Assembly: GCF_030253575.1 (NCBI RefSeq)
Contig: NC_080559.1
Coordinates: 32,483,501-32,547,500 of the forward strand
Origin: Rhododendron vialii
Taxonomy: Eukaryota > Streptophyta > Magnoliopsida > Ericales > Ericaceae
Length of the DNA stretch: 64,000 nucleotides
Direction of reading: 5' to 3'
Both the position numbers and the translations under genes were made by a program. The notes beneath the pieces are model-generated. The model did no database searches and was not told the origin of the DNA. It worked only from the letters and a program-made list of their open reading frames with translations. Of the stretch, positions 23,862 through 35,900 are shown piece after piece (the stretch's first letter is position 1; the number at the start of each line of letters is the position of its first letter).

Positions 23862-25009
23862 AGTGAATACCTATTAGATGCAGTGAATACCACATGAGTG
23901 AATATCACAGAGGCCTTACCTGAAGCGGTTGTTTCTCTTCATGATTTGTATATATGGTTGCATACCATCTATCAACAGGGGGACGATTTGAGGTAAGTGG
24001 CATTTTCGTGGCTACGTTGTTTCAATTATTTTCTTTTTCAGTCTTTGGCGGCCTGTTTTTCCAATTTTTTTTCTGCATATATTGATTTCTTTAAAATACT
24101 TTCTTTAGAACTTATAATGTCTCATCTGAATCATTTCAGGATAATTGAATTTTACATCTTTAACAGCAATACAAATCATTTTACTCTTCTCTTACAGATG
24201 AAGTAAGAGATTTTGCTTTACTCTTCGAGAAGTCAAAGATTTGATAACCGTAGTTACATTGTTATATTGGAATACAATATAGTTAGTTAGCTGTCTTTTA
24301 GTCCCTTCTAAAGCTGTTCACTCCTCTAAACTTCCTATTTTTACCTACCTGCCTTGTTATGATCTAACTGTGAAAGCAATAATTATACAACTACAGAGCA
24401 GAAAACTGGAAGTAGGCTATTTGTGGGCTGAGACAATCATTGTTGGCACATAAATTGCACTAAAATTAGAAGGAAAAAGTGCAGTAAAACGGCTTCTAAT
24501 CTTGACTAAAACAGCTGGGACCATTAGTAATCTAGCAGATGCAACACCTTTGCTACAAATACAAGGGTATGGGTGAGAGCATTAACAATAAAGACCAATG
24601 CCATTGACGAAAAATCGCATTACCGAGAGAAGCTAATGAGTTGGTACGCTATTACTGTTACTATGTCTCACAAGATTAGAAGTGGAGATGGTACGTTTAT
24701 GTCCCACAACAAACGATGAAAAGCATACCAAACCCAACAACAAGAAGAAGGCAACAACAATAAAATGGGTACAACCAACACCACCAACAAGAAGCCAACC
24801 TGCATACCCTACAAACGTAGTATCCAAAAAGAACAAAATCTGAGTGATGAATATAATGCTATGGCGAGTGTTTGTAAGTGTCCTTTTGCAAGGCACGAAT
24901 GTTATGCGAGTTGAAGGGAGCAAGTTATGTCTGAGGGCAGTAGTTTTTTTGTGTTGTGAGTGCATTGTTAGAAGTGGTTGTTAATAGCGATGAAGGCAGA
25001 ATATATGAT

Positions 25010-25210
25010 AAAGGCATCAGTTCTTCACTACAAAAGGGTTATTAACAGATGCTGATAATTTTTGGCTAGCAAAAAGGCAGAACATATGCATTGACGAAGA
25101 TGATAAAAGCATGAGTTCTTCGCCACAAAAGGGTTATTTACAGATGCCAATAGTTTTTGGCTAGCAAAAGGGTTATTTACAGATGCTGTTCTGCATATTT
25201 ACAGATGCCA
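25010..25210 (+). repeat. Tandem repeat with the motif ACAAAAGGGTTATTTACAGATG
   Basis: Two long and two partial copies of a unit built from GTTCTTC, the motif AAAAGGGTTATT(A/T)ACAGATG and TTTTTGGCTAGCAAAA. Non-coding. Confidence 0.65.
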
Positions 25211-25922
25211 AAAAACAATGTGATCACATAATATAAAGGACTAAAATATCTAAAAAATGCAGATGGTTGAACAAGGGGAAAACCCACACCAACGTAGACA
25301 CAAAGCTTTACTCACCAAGTTAAGACAAGAAAAAAACATCATCTTAAGCACTAAAAGACAGTCCCCGTAGTGACTTCGTAGCGAGAAGTCAAAGAAGCAC
25401 CAAGCAACAAAAAGAAACAGATCTTTGCAGTCAACATAATCATGGAGCAGCAGCACCAAAAATAACAAAAGCGAAAGCGTATCTTGCAACCCCGAAACAC
25501 AAAACACAAATGGCTGAAAGGCACAACCAACACCAACAATGGGAAGCCAGCTCGTATGCCCCAAAACACAAACGCAGTATCCAACTATCAAAAAAGAACC
25601 AAACGAAAACACCAGAAAGCACATCCAACTCCGAGGGCGGCCAGAGAAGAAGAGATGGGGAGAACAGTACCTGAAGCACAGCGTAGAAGACCCTCGAAGC
25701 CCAAAGCAGAAGCACAGCCCGCTATCCAAAAACAACAAAACGAAACCTCAAGCAACGGCCAAAAAAAAACTCGCAAACCGAGGAGAGAAACCATAATCGA
25801 TCAATGGCGCACCAGAAAACACATCCAACTCCGGGGGCGGCGTGGGGAGAGAGAGAGAGAGCGCGCGAAAACAGTACCTGAAGGACAGCCCAGAAGAATG
25901 ATTTGGGTTTCAGGGTTATACA

Positions 25923-26300
25923 GGCTCCGTTCACCGTTCAATTGTCGAGAAAGTTGCGTGGGAAATTGGTTTCCAGAAAAAGTGAACTAAGGTGAAGTAA
26001 AAGAAAAATAAAATTATTTTTCTGTAAGTGTTCATTTGACAAAAGAATTTTGCAAGAAAAAATTAAGGTTTAGTTGTTCATTTGTCAGGAAAAAGAAACT
26101 TTCGAGAAAATTTTGTGAGTGTTCACTCATTTTCCTTTTCCCGCAATGCAAAATCCTGTGTTTTTTGCAGGAATTCCTGCAGGAAAATTTAAATTGGTAA
26201 ATCCTAGAATTTTCCTGCCAACTGAACACTAGGAAAGTTATGGGAAAATTGATTTTTCCATACTTTTCTGTTCTTTCCTTCCTGGCAACTGAACGGGGCC
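25923..26300. mobile_element. Third copy of the GGCTCCGTTCA MITE family
   Basis: Begins GGCTCCGTTCA and ends TTCCTGGCAACTGAACGG. The interior matches the pair at 19669-20422 but is more diverged, with a deletion before the right end. It is a single unit of 378 bp. Confidence 0.8.
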
Positions 26301-27409
26301 TAGATATATACAGCGAATTGAGGGGAAAATACGGTTTTAGAACTTAATTTGGACATTATTATAAAATGACCCAGCATTGCAAAAAATCGGAATTTCCGGT
26401 AAGAGCATCTCGCCCGGTATTTAGCGAAACGGGCAGTACCGAGCAGTATCGTGAGCAAGGGAGAGGATGAGATGTCTTTTGAAGGGAAAGAGGTGTAGAG
26501 AGCCTAGGAGTTAAGAAAGGTATGTCCTCTCTTCTTCAGCCACCATCCTTTACTTTCCACCCCTTATTTGGTGAACTAACTAACGATCGAGTAGCCTGTT
26601 GATTTAAGAGTTTCCATCACTGCTAAATTGATGCAAAAATACGGAAATAGTAGCCTTTTGATTTAAAAACACGGAAGTAGTAGCCTGTGCCAGTTAATTT
26701 AAGAGTTTCCATTCAAGACTTTCATTATGCCAAACTATTTGCATTTGTCCTCTACTGCGTTGATTTTAGATTCATTTTCACATTTTCACTGATGGTTTAC
26801 TTATATATAGATAGTTCCAGATCAGGTTTAGCTGTTAAAATTTTCTAAAAAAAGTTCTGTAAAACCTGAGTTGAACTTCTCTATGATTCATTAATTCTGT
26901 TACTGGTTTGAAGTTTGGACGGCGAAATTATTGCCAATCAGATTCACCTTCAGAGTATATTCTATTTCAATAACGCACAACTTCTCATCACAGTGAAACC
27001 GTATGTCTACACATTCTGGCTTATGTGCGTGAGCGAGAGGGGGTATTTTTTACCTTCTGTTATTACAATCATTTTTACCATTAGCTATGTAGCAAATTTC
27101 AGTATTTATATTAGGTGAAAAGGAGAGGGATTTTGCTTCTTTTGACCATTGTGCTTTGGAATCGGCTAAGATTATGAAGCACATCATCCTTTATAAAAGT
27201 TCTTTTTGCCCTTCGGTCTTTCGTTTGTTTTGAGTTGTTATCTTTCTGGTTATTGTTTTTTCCTGCTATACGGAAGCAACGATTGTCTAAATTCTGTATT
27301 GCTCGCAGTTTATTCAGGTTTGGTTGGGTTTTTGGACGTATCTCTTCTTGGTTTGTATCAAAAATTCGAATGGAAGAATGATTGTTTTAGATTTGCTGTA
27401 ATATTTGCT

Positions 27410-27564
27410 AGGAAAATGATTTTAACACTCCACTATTTGATAACAACCTTCCAAAATTTGTCTTCTAGTGTTTAAAATTACACATAGCACAATTCTAAAA
27501 TCACAAAAGAATACAAATTTTGTAGTGTAGTTATCGGATAGTGGAGTGCTAAAATCATTTTCCT
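27410..27564. mobile_element. Foldback hairpin element
   Basis: Left arm AGGAAAATGATTTTAACACT and right arm ending AAAATCATTTTCCT pair over about 35 bases with few mismatches; the loop is about 85 bp. Non-coding MITE-like hairpin. Confidence 0.75.
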
Positions 27565-27718
27565 ATTTGGTAATGTTGGAAAGTTCATGCTTCTAATTTT
27601 TAGAGATGCTTCTAGATTTTCTACAATGTTTGCTACAATATTTTTCCCTAAAATTAAGGGATGCTTCTAATGTTTAGGGATGTTTCTGCAATATTCCATA
27701 TTCCATATGCACAATAGT

Positions 27719-28112
27719 CCATATTCCATACGGTAATTCGACTCATCAATCAGTCCAATATAGGCGGATGAAAAAAAAATCAGTCCCAGCCGAGAAAAAA
27801 AAAGAAAAAGAAATCAGTCCCAGCCGAGCAAAAAAAAAAAAGAAATCAATCCAGCCGAGCAAAAAAAACAAAGAAATCAGTCCCAGCCGAGCAAAAAAAA
27901 AAAGAAATCAGTCCCAGCCGAGCAAAAAAACAAAGAAATCAGTCCCAGCCGAGCAAAAAAAAAAGAAAGAAATCAGTCCCAGCCGAGCAAAAAAAACAAA
28001 GAAATCAGTCCCAGCCGAGCAAAAAAGAAATCAGTCCCAGTCGTGCAAAAAAAATTAAAAAAATCAGTACCACGTAGAAGTGTTGTCATAGAATATTATT
28101 CTCCTACATGTG
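27719..28112 (+). pseudogene. ET gene fragment with expanded minisatellite (copy B)
   Basis: Flanks match the third exon of ET: CCATACGGTAATTCGACTC before the array and AGAAGTGTTGTCATAGAATA after it. Between them are nine units of ATCAGTCCCAGCCGAGC separated by A-rich spacers (27778-28060). The frame happens to stay open, giving Lys-rich VPAEQKKK-type protein repeats. Homology ends at about 28112, where KEA exon 17 sequence begins without a spacer. Confidence 0.88.
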
Positions 28113-28337
28113 CGGCTAATGTTCATCTAGTCGAGGTGATTCCTAAATCTGTAGCATAGCTTTAGCGGATTGTTTCCAGCTTGTGCTTAAATCCTTTTAT
28201 CAAAAGAAGCTTGTGACGACGCTCTTCTTGTTTTATCGAACTTATTAACCTGACATGCAATGTTTGCGGAGAAAGTCATTAGCTTACACGGATTACAATT
28301 GCGATTTCTTGTCACGCCCTATCAGTTGTTTAATAGT
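28113..28337 (+). pseudogene. KEA fragment, end of exon 17 plus intron 17 (copy C)
   Basis: Starts with the last 23 bases of KEA exon 17 (CTAATGTTCATCTAGTCGAG, donor kept) and runs into intron 17. It jumps at about 28337 to sequence matching 9414 downstream of KEA, so exons 18-20 were deleted. It shares with copy B, but not A, a segment containing TTGTTTTATCGAACTTATT. Confidence 0.85.
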
Positions 28338-28540
28338 AGCTAATGAATCGCATTACAAGTTCAAGAAATATTTCGTTGAAAGTACTCGTAATGTGATTTT
28401 ACTTTAGAGTGCATTTCGTTTCTTTGATCATGTCCAGAAAGATTGCGCGACGCGCAATTTCTTTTTCTTCTGCTTTTTTTGACACATCGAGCTCTCTTGG
28501 CCTCTCCTTTTTCACTCACCCCAAAAGTATTGGTAGTACT

Positions 28541-30457
28541 TGTCACGCCCCGCCCCGCAAAACGACACCCATTGTGGGCCCGAGTCGGCGCGGCCACGTG
28601 GCATTTCCAAACGCCAACCAAACAATCACTAAACAACAGATATTAACTCAGAATAAACCAACGGAAGACTTAACATTAATATTATTAAAAGAGTCGACTT
28701 TATACCCATAACTTTACATACTTGGCAAACTAAAGTGCAAAACATCATTTACAAAACGAGTCGATTATATATACAAGACAACTCACTACCACCAACACAA
28801 TCAACATCCTCAAAGCCAACCCCAAAACGCCGACCGATAGTGGACCATCCTACAAACCCTTGCTATCTGGCAATCCAAAAGAAAACCAGGAGTGTGTAAG
28901 ATATAGAATAAATTCAATAAAACTCAACATAAACAACTAACTGAACAACTACAATTTATGTTCACAACACATGCAGTGACACGTCTGCTACATCCCATGT
29001 ACCCAAGGTATTGTGTCCCGCACACCAAGTTCCCATTCACTGTAAATAGAACGGCACGGCCCACGACAAGGTGTGATTCACTCCACAAACCTTATACGGG
29101 TACAATCAACATACACCAATCATGCATGCCAGTAACTAAACCAACCATAGCATGATGCACAACCAACATGTTAACATCTTATTGAAGATATAAGATATCA
29201 AACACACTCACCTGTGAGTCGACCAAAGTATGCCAACTTACGGTTTTGGCACCTCCCGATTACTCAGCTCGTTACCTAACCACACGCTTAACCGTATTAG
29301 TAATGAATTCAACGAACGATCAACACAAGAATAATAAGCTCATAAGGAACTAAACAATGGCCAAAGAATAACACACATGAAGTTCAAACACAACAACACT
29401 CCCAAAATAACAAAACATCCTACAACCAGCCTGTCTTTAAAAGACTGTAGCATTTTATAGGATCAAAGTTGGGTCATGAAACTACCACCATTAGAAAGTA
29501 GACTTTCAGTACACCAATATCGATATAGAGTTTGTCCTAAATAGATTTCGAATGACAAAGTTACGACTGTCCAAAGATGCACACTTAGAAACACAACTCT
29601 GCAGTTTCTGCAGAACAGCCTGTGATCGAATGCTCATTAAAAATCACATACTCAATCTTTTCCATTAATTTTAATACCAAAACATCACCAATTGATCAGT
29701 GTTTAAGACTCATGAGAACCCATAGCCAGTAAGTACATTTAACTATGACAACATTGATGAATAACATAGCTCCAAAACCTGCCCAGATTTTCAGAGTTAA
29801 CAAACCATTAACTTCAGAACCGAAACTGAGTTTTCCTAGAAGTAACTAAGGCACAAACCTTCCATGTTCAGAAAGGTATGTAAGTCTAGTTTCAGAATCA
29901 AGAAACGGTGCGTAAAACCGACACCCGAGCAAGAAGTTATGCCCATTTTTCCAACACGTGTCTGTGCTGCCTGTACAGACGCGAATCTGACAGCAGCTCG
30001 GTTCATGATTTTTATCTTTTTCCATACTACTCAGAAAATTCTGAAATTTTTACAGCGCATGCTACACACACATAGACATCTCCAGTAAAATTACCAAAAA
30101 AATAACATGGTCAGCCTGTTGATGATAAAAATAGGCAAACACAACAAATTCGCAAATCTGTCACAAAACAGATTCTCAGGATCAGACCAACATTCGAAAA
30201 TTCACAGTAAATTGAGTTCTTAACCTTTTCAAGTGATTCCAAAGCCAAAAGAACAAACATCAAATCTAATTCAGATTTCATGAAGAAACCCATGTAAATT
30301 TCGACATAAAAGGGTGAGAAATAGACAAACTCAGAGCTGTACGAATCTGTCCAGCAACAGATATCATAATGCAGAGCATACACGAAATTAAGCAAAAGGG
30401 ATTGAAAATTACCTACTGAATTGAGATTTCAAACACTCTTCTTCCTCTTCTTTTCAC

Positions 30458-30492
<35 letters not shown>

Positions 30493-30666
30493 GTTAGAAC
30501 AAAACCCACCCTGATGGGTTTCTTTCTTTTTTTTCTTTTTGTTTTATGACTCACACTGTTACACACACACGGCACACATGCACAATACTTTTAAAAAAAT
30601 GCACTTTGCCCCTTTAAGTTACTAAAGTATAACTTTAAAGCACCTCAAAAATAAAAGGATGTTACA
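28541..30666. mobile_element. Probable solo LTR, about 2.1 kb, gypsy-like ends
   Basis: The element starts TGTCACGCCCC and ends GGATGTTACA (TG...CA). It is flanked by the 5-bp target duplication GTACT (28536-28540 and 30667-30671). Both other copies of the block keep the unoccupied site CTAGTACTATTCAACT (near 9625 and 21816), which proves insertion. No gag or pol frame exists inside. TGTCACGCCCC starts are common in plant Ty3/gypsy LTRs. The right half contains a long CT tract (30463-30490). Size and a single copy fit a solo LTR formed by LTR-LTR recombination. Confidence 0.85.
30463..30490 (+). repeat. (CT)n microsatellite in the solo LTR
   Basis: Fourteen CT units near the 3' end of the LTR-like element. 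Confidence 0.9.
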
Positions 30667-30934
30667 GTACTATTCAACTGGATGCGACTAAATCACATGG
30701 GTGCAGTGTACCAACAATACTTTTAGAACCTGTGAATGAATGGAGAATTGACGAGGAACATCATTGAAGTCTTTCCTCGTACACTACAAAAACTTTAGTG
30801 CAGTCATTCAGAGCCTCTTTTGATCCAAGCTTTTAACTCAATGGAAAGCACATGGAATTATTGCCCCCAAAAGGGGGGGGGGGTGGGGCCTTAGCACTTC
30901 TTGTTTCCTTGGCAGCTAAGGAGCAAGATGGTAC

Positions 30935-31690
30935 TATTTCTTTTTTTTGAAACACAAGAGAAACGCATTGATAAATATAATAATTACAAGCTACCGTGTT
31001 CAACTAATATAACTGTTACAAAGACCTTTTATATACAAGGAGACAGATAACACATTCAAGTCAAATGAAAGAATTGAGTCCAGTAATAAATTGATCAGAC
31101 GGCCAGGTGTCCAAGCCACGCATGATTCTTGTCAATCTTCAGCTGTCATGGTAGTTTTACAATTGACAATTCTTGTGAATCCAACCGCTCACCCCCCAAC
31201 CCCAGTTGGGACCTCCAAACCACAGTCACCGGACCCAATATCAAACCAAGCATTCAACACCGTAGACGCCAAACCGCGTAAGAACCCCACAAGTTCGAAG
31301 GTGTACACCAGATATGAACGCCCAATCACAAACCAAACAGCCTCACAACCATCAAATTGCATCTATTTCAAGAGACGCATAGCACACCCCAAAAGTAACA
31401 AGCGCTACACAATGAGCGCAGCACTGGTGAATAACCGCTGTCCGAATCGCGTCCATACTTGTACTTGAAATCTCTGGGCCAGTTTTGTACTCGAGAGGTG
31501 ACCCGTCTATGTAAAATTCCTGGATCCGTCACTGCTGACGACAGCCAAAACAGATCAATCATCCTAAACTAGTGTGAGTGTAACCAGCACTACACAATGA
31601 GCAAACAACCAGAGAATAACCTCTGTTCGGATCGCGCCCATATTAACAACCGCCAAAAAAAGATCAAACATCCTAAACCAATGGAGGAAA
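30935..31690 (-). mobile_element. Copy-C-specific insertion with a poly(T) start, probable reverse-orientation retroposon
   Basis: Copy A runs from CTTCTTGTTTCC straight to ATGGAGGAAAAA (9862-9905), whereas copy C has about 750 extra bases. They begin with TTTTTTTTGAAACACAAGAG, which read on the other strand is an A-tailed 3' end. Two related 65-bp pieces (31396-31460 and 31572-31640) share CTACACAATGAGC and GAATCGCG/GGATCGCG. No reverse-transcriptase motif was seen, and no clear target duplication. Confidence 0.5.
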
Positions 31691-32851
31691 AAATAGTGCA
31701 TGCATGTACATGAGAAACTTAGATTTTTTTTTAACAAAATTTCCTTCAAACTATGTCGGAACCATGTACATCGAACGGTTCCAGATACAGTTGTGTCTCG
31801 AGTTGTGTTTTCCTATGCTTTTTTTTTTTTAATTTCTTTTACCCTGTCCTTTTCTTTTTAACTCTCGAAAAGCAAATCATTGTGTGGACATAAAAAAAGA
31901 TTCCCTAAAACGAACGTGACAGTAGCAGATTTCCAAGTATAAAAGGTTAAGCCCAATTACTCAAAACGTAATTAAAATAGAAAAGGGTTGCATCACTTGT
32001 TTATAAGTCAAAGTTGGTCTTACAAAATTGTTTCAAGTCAAGTTATAACTCCGACTAACTTCATCCCTTTTTCTTATACTTTTTCAACTGGTTCAAAATT
32101 TTTATTATACCTAGTGAAGGTTTAACTTTTTGAAGGTTATTACTCATGTTAACGTGTGCAGCCTCTAAAACCGCAAAATCAAAGATTGAGAACAGAAGTG
32201 TATAGCGAGAATTGAAAGTGAAATTGACGCAGCGGAATTTCAAGAGACTAGTTAGCGTACTAGTCCAAACGAGATAAACAACTCATAGCAACGAGCAAAT
32301 CTTGTGCACAAGGAAGAAAGAGAGATTAACTCTGCAATATTATTGATAAAAAACTGAATAATTGAATTGGTTACAGCCCTTTTTATAAGACCCTAGCCCT
32401 AGAAATCCTACTGAAAAAGAAATCCTAAATAATACCAAAACAAGTGGCATTAAAGAAAAATAATTCTTAATTAATTAAAATAAAATCCTAATTCTTGTAT
32501 GCCAAGAATCCCGATAAAGTTAGAAATCAAAATCAAACCAAATACGGAAAGTTAATAATTCTAACCTAAACGTAAATACTCCTAGTAAAAATCTTATTCT
32601 AAAGCAATAGAAATAAAATATAGAAACGCCACAATCTTGTCCTACCTCAGAAATCGAAGGATGTTACTGAAAAATTATAAGTAGAAGGCAGGTTGGGAGA
32701 GTCTTGGGACATTGCCGCTGGGGACCTATTTAGCATAGACGATTCCTATCGGGGGTTAAAACTGGAATTGTGAGAAACTATGAGCGCGCTATTTAAACGG
32801 CGCGAGTAACTAACTACCGTTTGTATGCCTTTCAATTGTGAGAGAGAGGAA
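31691..32851 (+). other. Spacer upstream of ET copy C
   Basis: Aligns with 9900-10653 upstream of the intact ET gene, interrupted by a 425-bp solo LTR. Includes the conserved TATTTAAA promoter candidate at 32782-32804. No other gene is seen. Confidence 0.75.
32225..32649 (-). mobile_element. Probable copia-type solo LTR, 425 bp
   Basis: The element begins TGACGCAGCGG and ends CTACCTCA, with the 5-bp target duplication GAAAT on both sides (32220-32224 and 32650-32654). Copy A has the unoccupied site GCGAAATCGGAGG at about 10453. Read on the minus strand it ends CCGCTGCGTCA, like many plant copia LTRs. It has no coding capacity. Confidence 0.82.
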
Positions 32852-32927
32852 ATGGAGTGTCAGGTAGTGTTGTTGAAGAGAGAAGACTGTTTCCACCCCA
32901 AACACGACTCTCTTTTCTACGACTGGA

Positions 32928-32990
<63 letters not shown>

Positions 32991-35900
32991 CAGATACATG
33001 CATGCACATATAAGCTGATTTCTACACTTTACTTTTCACTTGTCGGCTTGGCTTTCCTTCTTCTCAATTTAGACAATCAATTGAGGAACTTCTGAAACTT
33101 GTGATCTAGCTTTAGTGATTGTCATTTCTTCGAAGTCAAGGCCAAATGTAAAATGTTTCCATTCGATGGGGGCAAAGGTGGAGCCATGGCCGGGGTGAAA
33201 TTTTGCCTAGAATTGTACAGCGTTCATTGTGAGCCTTATTTTGGACTAACATTGCTAACATAATAAATCTTTTTGTTTTGATTATGTCATTGTGGACACT
33301 CTTATTAGTGAGAATTCAAGTCACGAAACATCGCAGGGTTGAGAGAAAGATTTAGGCTTTTTTTTGGAACTTGGGGATGGAAGGGCAAAAGAAGGGAAAA
33401 TAATAATGTTGAAAAATGAGAGAGAAAATTAAGAAGAAATTGGAGAAAAGTGAATTTGTTTTTCAAATTTTCTCTTCTCTTTCTCTAGAAATCAAACATG
33501 GGAAGGAATATTTAAAACTTTATTTTCTTTTCCATCTCTTTGCCTATGTTCCAAACACATTATCGATTTGCCCAGCCTTCATGTGAGAGCATTTGTGAAA
33601 CTGGGGTGGAGGAATTTCATACATTCTTGCTCCAACAAACTTTTATCGGCAAGTTAGTCTTTTGCATGTCAATGACTGTGAATTAGAGAGTGAAGCCAAG
33701 TCACACGTAGCCTGGGTACCAAAGTAAAATGAAGCATATAAGCGTGAGAGACATACATATTAGTATATTACAAATCTTGCTCTAACTGCTTGTTTTTTAT
33801 CAGAAGCTTGTGATTTGGTTTTTGATGCAGCACGTAGGTGAAAGTGAATCTTAATTATTGGTACCAAAAAGAGAGTCATTACTACAACAGCTTCTTCTTT
33901 TTTTTTTTGAGTTCCACCCAATACTTTAGGTACCAGCCTACCAGGAATGGATAGGGTGAGTGTCTCTTGCCTGCACAGGACAGGCGCTACCAGATGAGCA
34001 CACCGTGCGTAAGGGAGAGTGTGAAGTGAAGCCCCATCCTTGGTATCAAAGTCATTCTAAACATAGAAGCATGAGGGCACCCTTACTCCAAACAATTTTT
34101 TTTTTTTTTGGTGAACTACTCCAAACAGTTAGTATTTGGGGTTGAGTTTTATCCAAGGCTGTGTATTGTGTAAGAGCAAGACAACGTCAAAGATAATTTT
34201 GAAGCTTGTTTTTTCTGTTAATTATAAGATAACTTTCTGAATTTTCCTATGTATTTATCTGTGCAGGTTCTCGTCGGGCCTTCTGATTGGGAAGACCACT
34301 CCCTGTGGAAAGGAGCAGAGAGATACAGGGTTCACAATCTCCCGAACTGTTATTCATGTCCAGGGCTTTATGAGCTTGGCATAGTTATATCAGGAGCTCA
34401 TTCAGGAAGCAAGATCGGAAATCTTGATCCAGTTCCCTTTTACCTTGGACAAACTGGCAATGTTAGGAGTAGACTGCAGTGTTATGGCCGCGAAGGCGCT
34501 CATTTAGAAAATGGCAACTTCAATGGTCAGGTGAATGATTATGTACCCCAACAAGGGCATGGAGCGTTTTCGGAGGCCTTCTCCAGGGGCTACACCATCG
34601 TGTATAGATGGGCTCCTGTAAGTACATCTTCATTTTTTTCGTCATTATTTTAAAACTGCTTGAACTTAATTCCTTGGTAAATAGATGGTGCAATTTGATC
34701 TTCCTTGGGTAATAGAAGATAAGCAAAAACGGTCGATACAGGTTTGAAAACGACAGCAATTACATCTCTTATTCTTAGGATGAAAACCAGCGATGATGTG
34801 ATGTTCTGTTTAGTTCGCGGACACCTAGGGGACAGTTTGGCAACACTTCTTATACCCCCCCATGTTTCTCTGCATATCAACACTGTTCACAGTTCACATT
34901 CTTTAGGTGGGGGGGGGGGGGGGAATTTGCACTCTTAGTACACTTTGAGACATTTACAAGATGCATGCATCAATTGTGTTTTGAATCTTGATATTTATGG
35001 TGACTATCTGATGTTATTTTTATAAGCTTTGAAGACACCATCACATGCAAGAGATATAGTAGTAAACTTAACAGCTGTATATTTTTAAGGCGTCTCGGGC
35101 TTGTCGTTTTGTGTCCTTTGATGGTTCAAAATCGTGTGTCAGCTATGTCTATGTCGAGTATTCGTGTCTGTGTTGTAATGTTTGATACCTTGTGATCGTT
35201 TTGTGCATGGATACTACTAACTAAGACTTTATTTGCAAGTGTGCATGTTTAGAATTAGTTGCCTCCTCAAGATGTAGGAAACAGTGGGTGCCAGCAAATT
35301 TGAAGTGATTAATTGGGCTTCTTATTATACATTTCTTAATTGTTAAACAGATGAAAAATAAGGAGGAGGCTGAAAAGGCAGAAACTCGACTGCTTAACAC
35401 CTATGATTATGCATTGAACAAAGGCAACAATGGTGTTCGTCGCCTTGAAGAAGTTTTCCAAAAACTTCAGGGAAGTACTTCAAGCGGTGTCCAATTCCTC
35501 ACACTGGCCAACAACTGGATGAGGGCTAATGAGTGCCAGCCGATGGATCTCATCCATTGGCTACAGCAATGTCCCTTCAGTAATCTCAAGTTATCCAGTG
35601 TGTTTGATACTCCATACGGTAATTCAACTCATCAATCAGTCCATACTCCATACGGTAATTCGACTCATCAATCTCATCAATCAGTCCATACTCCATATGG
35701 TAATTTGACTCATCAATCAGTCCCATATAGGCGGATCAAAAAAAAATCAGTCCCAGCCGAGCAAAAAAGAAAAAAGAAATGAGTCCCAGCCGAGCAAAAA
35801 AATAAAATAAAATCAGTCACATGTAGAAGTGTTGTCATAGAATATAATTCTCCTACTTGTGAAGCTACCTTGGATGATGGTTCCGCTTGCAGAAGGCAGC

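Larger units (their letters stand above)
21858..27718. other. Foreign 5.9-kb segment replacing the ET region in copy B
   Basis: This stretch matches nothing in copies A or C. It contains a damaged GRF-type zinc-finger gene (21967-22522), a 160-bp tandem duplication (23541-23861), another repeated tract (25010-25210), a MITE (25923-26300) and a hairpin element (27410-27564). Several open frames at 25250-25990 are low-complexity shadows. The region looks like nested mobile DNA, but no complete autonomous element was identified. Confidence 0.55.

Noticed and set aside
25250..25990. Long overlapping ORFs on both strands (up to 168 residues)
   Set aside because: Low-complexity composition gives open frames in several phases at once; internal repeats at 25621 and 25830 explain part of it. 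No domain recognised.
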